This document shows, piece by piece, positions 55,018-64,000 of a stretch of DNA of 64,000 nucleotides (position 1 is its first letter; every line of letters starts with the position of its first letter). A program made the translations under genes and the position numbers. Under the pieces are notes generated by a model. The model was not told where the DNA came from, ran no database searches, and saw only the letters and a list, made by a program, of their open reading frames with translations. Source of the stretch: Cinclus cinclus (lineage: Eukaryota > Chordata > Aves > Passeriformes > Cinclidae); assembly GCF_963662255.1 (NCBI RefSeq), contig NW_026912178.1:248001-312000 (forward strand), read 5' to 3'.

Positions 55018-56321
55018 GGGTTAAGAGAAGCAAGGAACCATTGTGACCCAAGGGAGGCTAACAATCTAATAATCCATTGTGACACCAGGGGTTGTAATAG
55101 GGCCAGGGATGAATTGTGAAAGCATGGAGCCCAAGAAAAACATGGAAACATTTTGACACCATAGAGGCCAACACTCAAATGATTCATTGTAACACCAAGT
55201 GGCCTAAAAGGGCATGGGATGCATTGTGACACCACAGGGGTTAAGAGAAGCAAGGAATCATTGTGACCCAATGCAGGCTAACAATCTAAGAATCCCTTTT
55301 GACACCAGGGGGCGCAAAAGGACCACGGATGAACTGTGACAGCATGGGGACCTATAGAAGCAAGGATCTATTATGACACCATGAAGGCCAAGAATCAAAT
55401 GATTCATTGTGACATCAAGTGGCCTAAAAGGGCTTGGAATGCATTGTGACACCACAGAGGTTAAGAGAAGCAAGGAACCATTGTGACCCAAGGGAGTCTA
55501 ACAATCTAATGATCCAATGCGAAACCAGGGGTTGTAATAGGGCCAGGGATGAATTGTGAAAGCATGGGGCCCAAGAAAAACATGGAAACATTCTGACACC
55601 ATAGAGGCCAAGACTCAAATGATTCATTGTAACACCAAGTGGCCTAAAAGTGCATGGGATGCATTGTGACAGCACAGCGGTTAAGAGAAGCAAGGCACCA
55701 TTGTGACCCAATGCAGGCTAACAATCTAAAAATCCCTTTTGACATCAGGGGGCGCAAAAGGACCACGGATGAACTGTGACGGCATGGGGACCTATAGAAT
55801 CAAGGATCTATTATGACACCATGAAGGCCAAGAATCAAATGATTCATTGTGACATCAAGTGGCCTAAAAGGGCTTGGAATGCATTGTGACACCACAGAGG
55901 TTAAGAGAAGCAAGGAACCATTGTGACCCAAGGGAGGCTAACAATCTAATGATCCATTGTGACACCAGGGGTTGTAATAGGGCCAGGGATGAATTGTGAA
56001 AGCATGGGGCCCAAGAAAAACATGGAAACATTATGACACCATAGAGGCCAAGACTCAAATGATTCATTGTAACACCAAGTGGCCTAAAAGGGCATGGGAT
56101 GCATTGTTACACCACAGAGGTTAAGAGAAGCAAGGAACCATTGTGACCCAATGCAGGCTAACTACCTAACATTCCCTTCTGACACCAAGGCGCGCAAAAG
56201 GACCACAGATGAACTGTGACAGCATGGGGACCTATAGAATCAAGGATCTATTATGACACCATGAAGGCCAAGAATCAAATGATTCATTGTGACATCAAGT
56301 GGCCTAAAAGGGCTTGGAATG
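54562..56321. repeat. Run of four in-register units
   Basis: Includes a partial marker cassette from 55002 (TAATCCATTG, AACACTC near 55170, AGGAATCATT) that changes to another copy type by about 55290. A marked unit follows at 55442 (marker at 55516). Confidence 0.92.
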
Positions 56322-57216
56322 CATTGTGACACCACAGGGGTTAAGAGAAGCAAGGAACCATTGTGACCCAAGGGAGGCTAACAATCTAATGATCCATTGT
56401 GACACCAGGGGTTGTAATAGGGCCAGGGATGAATTGTGAAAGCATGGAGCCCAAGAAAAACATGGAAACATTTTGACACCATAGAGGCCAAGACTCAAAT
56501 GATTCATTGTAACACCAAGTGGCCTAAAAGGCATGGGATGCATTGTTACACCACAGAGGTTAAGAGAAGCAAGGAACCATTGTGACCCAATGCAGGCTAA
56601 CTATCTAAGATTCCCTTTTGACACCAGGGGGCGCAAAAGGACCACGGATGAACTGTGACGGCATGGGGACCTATAGAAGCAAGGATCTATTATGACACCA
56701 TGAAGGCCAAGAATCAAATGATTCATTGTGACATCAAGTGGCCTAAAAGGGCTTGGAATGCATTGTGACACCACAGAGGTTAAGAGAAGCAGGGAACCAT
56801 TGTGACCCAAGGGAGGCTAACAATCTAATGATCCATTGTGACACCAGGGGTTGTAATAGGGCCAGGGATGAATTGTGAAAGCATGGGGCCCAAGAAAAAC
56901 ATGGAAACATTATGACACCATAGAGGCCAAGACTCAAATGATTCATTGTAACACCAAGTGGCCTAAAAGGGCATGAGATGCATCGTGACACCACAGAGGT
57001 TAAGAGAAGCAAGGAACCATTGTGACCCAATGCAGGCTAACTATCTAAGATTCCCTTCTGACACAAGGGGGCGCAAAAGGACCACGGATGAACTGTGACA
57101 GCATGGGGACCTATAGAATCAAGGATCTATTATGACACCATGAAGGCCAAGAATCAAATGATTCATTGTGACATCAAGTGGCCTAAAAGGGCTTGGAATG
57201 CATTGTGACACCACAG
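55973..57216. repeat. 1.2-kb stretch copied five units away (second copy)
   Basis: Second copy of 53774-55017, including the one-base loss at 56530. The match ends where 55018 is G and 57217 is A, in the CACAGGGG/CACAGAGG site of motif 1. Confidence 0.88.
56322..56760. repeat. 439-bp unit lacking one G
   Basis: Copy of the unit at 54123: the G run in AAAAGGCATGGG at 56530-56531 is one short. The preceding half B carries the rare ACTACCTAACATTCC also seen 2,199 bp upstream. Confidence 0.92.
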
Positions 57217-57640
57217 AGGTTAAGAGAAGCAAGGAACCATTGTGACCCAAGGGAGGCTAACAATCTAATGATCCATTGTGACACCAGGGGTTGTAATAGG
57301 GCCAGGGATGAATTGTGAAAGCATGGGGCCCAAGAAAAACATGGAAACATTATGACACCATAGAGGCCAAGACTCAAATGATTCATTGTAACACCAAGTG
57401 GCCTAAAAGGGCATGGGATGCATTGTGAAACCACAGGGGTTAAGAGAAGCAAGGAACCATTGTGACCCAATGCAGGCTAACAATCTAAGAATCCCTTTTG
57501 ACACCAGGGGGCGCAAAAGGACCACGGATGAACTGTGACGGCATGGGGACCTATAGAAGCAAGGATCTATTATGACACCATGAAGGCCAAGAATCAAATG
57601 ATTCATTGTGACATCAAGTGGCCTAAAAGGGCTTGGAATG
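56761..57640. repeat. Two in-register units
   Basis: Regular A-B-A-B. The first B half has ACACAAGGGGGCGC, a variant also found near 2069, 46507, 51787 and 54865. Confidence 0.92.
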
Positions 57641-58300
57641 CATTGTGACACCACAGGGGTTAAGAGAAGCAAGGAACCATTGTGACCCAAGGGAGGCTAA
57701 CAATCTAATAATCCATTGTGACACCAGGGGTTGTAATAGGGCCAGGGATGAATTGTGAAAGCATGGAGCCCAAGAAAAACATGGAAACATTTTGACACCA
57801 TAGAGGCCAAGACTCAAATGATTCATTGTAACACCAAGTGGCCTAAAAGGGCATGAGACGCATTGTGACACCACAGAGGTTAAGAGAAGCAAGGAACCAT
57901 TGTGACCCAATGCAGGCTAACTATCTAAGATTCCCTTCTGACACCAGGGGGCGCAAAAGGACCACGGATGAACTGTGACAGCATGGGGACCTATAGAATC
58001 AAGGATCTATTATGACACCATGAAGGCCAAGAATCAAATGATTCATTGTGACATCAAGTGGCCTAAAAGGGCATGGGATGCATTGTGACACCACAGAGGT
58101 TAAGAGAAGCAAGGAACCATTGTGACCCAATGCAGGCTAACAATCTAAGAATCCCTTTTGACACCAGGGGGCGCAAAAGGACCACGGATGAACTGTGACA
58201 GCATGGGGACCTATAGAAGCAAGGATCTATTATGACACCATGAAGGCCAAGAATCAAATGATTCATTGTGACATCAAGTGGCCTAAAAGGGCTTGGAATG
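57641..58300. repeat. A-B-B block, extra half unit
   Basis: Half A at 57641-57860 is followed by two B halves, 57861-58080 and 58081-58300. Both B halves have CCCAATGCAGGCTAAC and GGGGGCGCAAAAGG. The first ends GCATGGGATG, the ending of half A, instead of the usual GCTTGGAATG. This shifts the array by half a unit. Confidence 0.95.
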
Positions 58301-58740
58301 CATTGTGACACCACAGAGGTTAAGAGAAGCAAGGAACCATTGTGACCCAAGGGAGGCTAACAATCTAATGATCCAATGCGAAACCAGGGGTTGTAATAGG
58401 GCCAGGGATGAATTGTGAAAGCATGGGGCCCAAGAAAAACATGGAAGCATTCTGACACCATAGAGGCCAAGACTCAAATGATTCATTGTAACACCAAGTG
58501 GCCTAAAAGTGCATGGGATGCATTGTGACAGCACAGAGGTTAAGAGAAGCAAGGCACCATTGTGACCCAATGCAGGCTAACAATCTAAGAATCCCTTTTG
58601 ACATCAGGGGGCGCAAAAGGACCACGGATGAACTGTGACAGCATGGGGACCTATAGAATCAAGGATCTATTATGACACCATGAAGGCCAAGAATCAAATG
58701 ATTCATTGTGACATCAAGTGGCCTAAAAGGGCTTGGAATG
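58301..58740. repeat. 440-bp unit between the two shifted joins
   Basis: A marked unit (AATGCGAAAC at 58375) with GAGGCTAAC rather than the usual GAGTCTAAC and a unique ATGGAAGCATTCTG near 58441. It is 220 bp out of phase with the rest of the array. Confidence 0.92.
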
Positions 58741-59400
58741 CATTGTGACACCACAGAGGTTAAGAGAAGCAAGGAACCATTGTGACCCAAGGGAGGCTAA
58801 CAATCTAATGATCCATTGTGACACCAGGGGTTGTAATAGGGCCAGGGATGAATTGTGAAAGCATGGGGCCCAAGAAAAACATGGAAACATTATGACACCA
58901 TAGAGGCCAAGACTCAAATGATTCATTGTAACACCAAGTGGCCTAAAAGGGCATGGGATGCATTGTGACACCAGAGGGGTTAAGAGAAGCAAGGAACCAT
59001 TGTGACCCAATGCAGGCTAACAATCTAAGAATCCCTTTTGACACCAGGGGGCGCAAAAGGACCACGGATGAACTGTGACAGCATGGGGACCTATAGAATC
59101 AAGGATCTATTATGACACCATGAAGGCCAAGAATCAAATGATTCATTGTGACATCAAGTGGCCTAAAAGGGCATGGGATGCATTGTGACACCACAGAGGT
59201 TAAGAGAAGCAAGGAACCATTGTGACCCAATGCAGGCTAACAATCTAAGAATCCCTTTTGACACCAGGGGGCGCAAAAGGACCACGGATGAACTGTGACA
59301 ACATGGGGACCTATAGAATCAAGGATCTATTATGACACCATGAAGGCCAAGAATCAAATGATTCATTGTGACATCAAGTGGCCTAAAAGGGCTTGGAATG
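58741..59400. repeat. A-B-B block, second extra half unit
   Basis: Half A at 58741-58960 is followed by B halves at 58961-59180 and 59181-59400. The first B opens with the unique ACACCAGAGGGG and ends GCATGGGATG, as at the first join. This second extra half restores the original phase. Confidence 0.95.
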
Positions 59401-62400
59401 CATTGTGACACCACAGAGGTTAAGAGAAGCAAGGAACCATTGTGACCCAAGGGAGGCTAACAATCTAATGATCCAATGCGAAACCAGGGGTTGTAATAGG
59501 GCCAGGGATGAATTGTGAAAGCATGGGGCCCAAGAAAAACATGGAAACATTCTGACACCATAGAGGCCAAGACTCAAATGATTCATTGTAACACCAAGTG
59601 GCCTAAAAGTGCATGGGATGCATTGTGACAGCACAGAGGTTAAGAGAAGCAAGGCACCATTGTGACCCAATGCAGGCTAACAATCTAAGAATCCCTTTTG
59701 ACATCAGGGGGCGCAAAAGGACCACGGATGAACTGTGACATGATGGGGACCTATAGAAGCAAGGATCTATTATGACACCATGAAGGCCAAGAATCAAATG
59801 ATTCATTGTGACATCAAGTGGCCTAAAAGGGCTTGGAATGCATTGTGACACCACAGAGGTTAAGAGAAGCAAGGAACCATTGTGACCCAAGGGAGGCTAA
59901 CAATCTAATGATCCATTGTGACACCAGGGGTTGTAATAGGGCCAGGGATGAATTGTGAAAGCATGGGGCCCAAGAAAAACATGGAAACATTATGACACCA
60001 TAGAGGCCAAGACTCAAATGATTCATTGTAACACCAAGTGGCCTAAAAGGGCATGGGATGCATTGTTACACCACAGAGGTTAAGAGAAGCAAGGAACCAT
60101 TGTGACCCAATGCAGGCTAACTATCTAAGATTCCCTTTTGACACCAAGGCGCGCAAAAGGACCACAGATGAACTGTGACAGCATGGGGACCTATAGAAGC
60201 AAGGATCTATTATGACACCATGAAGGCCAAGAATCAAATGATTCATTGTGACATCAAGTGGCCTAAAAGGGCTTGGAATGCATTGTGACACCACAGGGGT
60301 TAAGAGAAGCAAGGAACCATTGTGACCCAAGGGAGGCTAACAATCTAATAATCCATTGTGACACCAGGGGTTGTAATAGGGCCAGGGATGAATTGTGAAA
60401 GCATGGAGCCCAAGAAAAACATGGAAACATTTTGACACCATAGAGGCCAAGACTCAAATGATTCATTGTAACACCAAGTGGCCTAAAAGGGCATGGGATG
60501 CATTGTGACACCACAGGGGTTAAGAGAAGCAAGGAATCATTGTGACCCAATGCAGGCTAACAATCTAAGATTCCCGTATGACACCAGGGGGCGCAAAAGG
60601 ACCACGGATGAACTGTGACGGCATGGGGACCTATAGAAACAAGGATCTATTATGACACCATGAAGGCCAAGAATCAAATGATTCATTGTGACATCAAGTG
60701 GCCTAAAAGGGCTTGGAATGCATTGTGACACCACAGAGGTTAAGAGAAGCAGGGAACCATTGTGACCCAATGGAGGCTAACAATCTAATGATCCATTGTG
60801 ACACCAGGGGTTGTAATAGGGCCAGGGATGAATTGTGAAAGCATGGGGCCCAAGAAAAACATGGAAACATTATGACACCATAGAGGCCAAGACTCAAATG
60901 ATTCATTGTAACACCAAGTGGCCTAAAAGGGCATGAGATGCATCGTGACACCACAGAGGTTAAGAGAAGCAAGGAACCATTGTGACCCAATGCAGGCTAA
61001 CTATCTAAGATTCCCTTCTGACACCAGGGGGCGCAAAAGGACCACGGATGAACTGTGACAGCATGGGGACCTATAGAATCAAGGATCTATTATGACACCA
61101 TGAAGGCCAAGAATCAAATGATTCATTGTGACATCAAGTGGCCTAAAATGGCTTGGAATGCATTGTGACACAACAGGGTTTAAGAGAAGCAAGGAACCAT
61201 TGTGACCCAAGGGAGGCTAACAATCTAATGATCCATTGTGACACCAGGGGTTGTAATAGGGCCAGGGATGAATTGTGAAAGCATGGAGCCCAAGAAAAAC
61301 ATGGAAACATTTTGACACCATAGAGGCCAAGACTCAAATGATTCATTGTAACACCAAGTGGCCTAAAAGGGCATGGGATGCATTGTTACACCACAGAGGT
61401 TAAGAGAAGCAAGGAACCATTGTGACCCAATGCAGGCTAACTATCTAAGATTCCCTTCTGACACCAGGGGGCGCAAAAGGACCACGGATGAACTGTGACA
61501 GCATGGGGACCTATAGAATCAAGGATCTATTATGACACCATGAAGGCCAAGAATCAAATGATTCATTGTGACATCAAGTGGCCTAAAAGGGCTTGGAATG
61601 CATTGTGACACCACAGAGGTTAAGAGAAGCAAGGAACCATTGTGACCCAAGGGAGGCTAACAATCTAATGATCCATTGTGACACCAGGGGTTGTAATAGG
61701 GCCAGGGATGAATTGTGAAAGCATGGGGCCCAAGAAAAACATGGAAACATTATGACACCATAGAGGCCAAGACTCAAATGATTCATTGTAACACCAAGTG
61801 GCCTAAAAGGGCATGGGATGCATTGTTACACCACAGAGGTTAAGAGAAGCAAGGAACCATTGTGACCCAATGCAGGCTAACTATCTAAGATTCCCTTTTG
61901 ACACCAAGGCGCGCAAAAGGACCACAGATGAACTGTGACGGCATGGGGACCTATAGAATCAAGGATTTATTATGACACCATGAAGGCCAAGAATCAAATG
62001 ATTCATTGTGACATCAAGTGGCCTAAAAGGGCTTGGAATGCATTGTGACACCACAGAGGTTAAGAGAAGCTAGGAACCATTGTGACCCAATGGAGGCTAA
62101 CAATCTAATGATCCATTGTGACACCAGGGGTTGTAATAGGGCCAGGGATGAATTGTGAAAGCATGGGGCCCAAGAAAAACATGGAAACATTATGACACCA
62201 TAGAGGCCAAGACTCAAATGATTCATTGTAACACCAAGTGGCCTAAAAGGGCATGGGATGCATTGTGACACCACAGAGGTTAAGAGAAGCAAGGAACCAT
62301 TGTGACCCAATGCAGGCTAACTATCTAAGATTCCCTTCTGACACCAGGGGGCGCAAAAGGACCACGGATGAACTGTGACAGCATGGGGACCTATAGAAGC

Positions 62401-63800
62401 AAGGATCTATTATGACACCATGAAGGCCAAGAATCAAATGATTCATTGTGACATCAAGTGGCCTAAAAGGGCTTGGAATGCATTGTGACACCACAGGGGT
62501 TAAGAGAAGCAAGGAACCATTGTGACCCAAGGGAGGCTAACAATCTAATGATCCATTGTGACACCAGGGGTTGTAATAGGGCCAGGGATGAATTGTGAAA
62601 GCATGGAGCCCAAGAAAAACATGGAAACATTTTGACACCATAGAGGCCAAGACTCAAATGATTCATTGTAACACCAAGTGGCCTAAAAGGGCATGGGATG
62701 CATTGTTACACCACAGAGGTTAAGAGAAGCAAGGAACCATTGTGACCCAATGCAGGCTAACTATCTAAGATTCCCTTCTGACACCAGGGGGCGCAAAAGG
62801 ACCACGGATGAACTGTGACAGCATGGGGACCTATAGAAGCAAGGATCTATTATGACACCATGAAGGCCAAGAATCAAATGATTCATTGTGACATCAAGTG
62901 GCCTAAAAGGGCTTGGAATGCATTGTGACACCACAGAGGTTAAGAGAAGCAAGGAACCATTGTGACCCAAGGGAGGCTAACAATCTAATGATCCATTGTG
63001 ACACCAGGGGTTGTAATAGGGCCAGGGATGAATTGTGAAAGCATGGGGCCCAAGAAAAACATGGAAACATTATGACACCATAGAGGCCAAGACTCAAATG
63101 ATTCATTGTAACACCAAGTGGCCTAAAAGGGCATGGGATGCATTGTTACACCACAGAGGTTAAGAGAAGCAAGGAACCATTGTGACCCAATGCAGGCTAA
63201 CTATCTAAGATTCCCTTTTGACACCAGGGGGCGCAAAAGGACCACGGATGAACTGTGACGGCATGGGGACCTATAGAAGCAAGGATCTATTATGACACCA
63301 TGAAGGCCAAGAATCAAATGATTCATTGTGACATCAAGTGGCCTAAAAGGGCTTGGAATGCATTGTGACACCACAGAGGTTAAGAGAAGCAGGGAACCAT
63401 TGTGACCCAAGGGAGGCTAACAATCTAATGATCCATTGTGACACCAGGGGTTGTAATAGGGCCAGGGATGAATTGTGAAAGCATGGAGCCCAAGAAAAAC
63501 ATGGAAACATTTTGACACCATAGAGGCCAAGACTCAAATGATTCATTGTAACACCAAGTGGCCTAAAAGGGCATGGGATGCATTGTTACACCACAGAGGT
63601 TAAGAGAAGCAAGGAACCATTGTGACCCAATGCAGGTTAACTATCTAAGATTCCCTTCTGACACCAGGGGGCGCAAAAGGACCACGGATGAACTGTGACA
63701 GCATGGGGACCTATAGAATCAAGGATCAATTATGACACCATGAAGGCCAAGAATCAAATGATTCATTGTGACATCAAGTGGCCTAAAAGGGCTTGGAATG
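59401..63800. repeat. Run of 10 in-register units
   Basis: Regular alternation. The first unit is the last marked unit of the window (marker at 59475); none occur in the remaining 4.5 kb. A marker cassette starts at 60281. Single-copy changes include AAAATGGCTTGG near 61149, AGCTAGGAAC near 62071, GCAGGTTAAC near 63635 and GGATCAATT near 63726. Confidence 0.93.
60281..61160. repeat. Two-unit marker cassette, copy 5
   Basis: Same linked changes, 25 units after copy 4 (10,998 bp because two one-base deletions lie between). Here TTCCCTTATGAC has become TTCCCGTATGAC near 60575. Confidence 0.86.
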
Positions 63801-64000
63801 CATTGTGACACCACAGAGGTTAAGAGAAGCAAGGAACCATTGTGACCCAAGGGAGGCTAACAATCTAATGATCCATTGTGACACCAGGGGTTGTAATAGG
63901 GCCAGGGATGAATTGTGAAAGCATGGGGCCCAAGAAAAACATGGAAACATTATGACACCATAGAGGCCAAGACTCAAATGATTCATTGTAACACCAAGTG
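63801..64000. repeat. Truncated half A at window end
   Basis: The first 200 of 220 bases of an A half, ending at CACCAAGTG within motif 6. The array continues past the window. Confidence 0.97.

Larger units (their letters stand above)
1..64000. repeat. 440-bp higher-order satellite array, whole window
   Basis: Every part of the window is the same head-to-tail repeat. The phase can be followed by the CATTG that opens each A half: 8, then 447 + 440n to 6607, 7046 + 440n to 7926, 8365 + 440n to 12765, 13204 + 440n to 18924, 19363 + 440n to 54123, 54562 + 440n to 56322, 56761, 57201, 57641, 58301, 58741, then 59401 + 440n to 63801. This gives 145 A and 146 B halves; 291 x 220 minus the 20 missing bases and seven deletions, plus the seven leading bases, equals 64,000 exactly. 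Copies differ mostly by single bases. Plus-strand half A is about 63% purine by hand count. No flanking unique DNA, transposon or inversion was seen. The family was not recognised. Confidence 0.99.

Noticed and set aside
2281..59485. AATGCGAAAC as a regulatory site
   Set aside because: It is a form of the motif 3 start and occurs irregularly with other linked changes, so copying history explains it better than function.
429..63986. Many open frames of 67-171 codons on the minus strand, such as 429-716 and 12738-13253
   Set aside because: They recur at the 220- or 440-bp period, often need a TTG start, and shift frame between neighbouring copies because neither 220 nor 440 is a multiple of three. 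Copy differences do not favour silent changes. The plus strand is rich in TGA and TAA, so its complement is open by composition.
1..64000. CRISPR array
   Set aside because: Repeats of 36-37 bp suggested it at first, but there are no unique spacers: the motifs abut each other and are themselves grouped into 220- and 440-bp repeats.
1..64000. Centromere with CENP-B boxes
   Set aside because: I find no match to the conserved TTCG and CGGGA core of the CENP-B box in the consensus or in the variants read. A centromeric role without that box cannot be excluded, but nothing in the sequence supports it.
1..64000. Known primate gamma satellite, which also has a 220-bp monomer
   Set aside because: Only the length agrees. 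Gamma satellite is GC-rich and CpG-rich as I know it, while this repeat is about 45% G+C and nearly free of CpG.
1..64000. Transposable element or inverted segment inside the array
   Set aside because: Unit phase can be followed from end to end with only one-base and half-unit changes, leaving no room for an insertion, and all halves have the same orientation.

Overview
The whole 64,000-base window is one uninterrupted satellite DNA array. I find no gene, RNA gene, mobile element, CRISPR array or unique sequence, and the array runs off both ends.

The repeat is nested. The smallest unit is a 36-37 bp motif that usually begins with a form of CATTGTGACACCA. Three motifs (37+36+37) make a 110-bp block, two blocks make a 220-bp half, and two diverged halves (A and B, about 85% identical by hand count) make the 440-bp unit. 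From 8 to 64000 I count 145 A halves (the last missing 20 bp) and 146 B halves, about 1,746 small motifs. The lengths close exactly with seven one-base deletions and no net insertion. All halves point the same way.

Layout: A and B alternate strictly from 1 to about 58,080. Seven units are 439 bp. Two extra B halves (58081-58300 and 59181-59400) break the alternation, and the order is regular again to the end. On top of the 440-bp unit there is patchy multi-unit order: three- to four-unit blocks at about 4.4-11.9 kb, an 11-unit (4,840-bp) tandem duplication at 32.7-42.5 kb that looks perfect, a recurring two-unit marker cassette at five places, and a variant marked by AATGCGAAAC at 21 places.

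Organism: this is almost certainly eukaryotic heterochromatin from a long-read assembly. The consensus is about 45% G+C but has only two CpGs per 440 bp, against about 22 expected from base composition, and several copy differences are CpG versus TpG or CpA. That fits a genome with CpG methylation, such as a vertebrate or a plant. I do not recognise the satellite family and cannot name the species or say whether the array is centromeric.

No genes work together here. The interest lies in how the array evolved: repeated doubling, unequal crossing-over in and out of register, and local copying. The open minus-strand frames (67-171 codons) are a by-product of the repeat's skewed base composition and are not annotated as genes.
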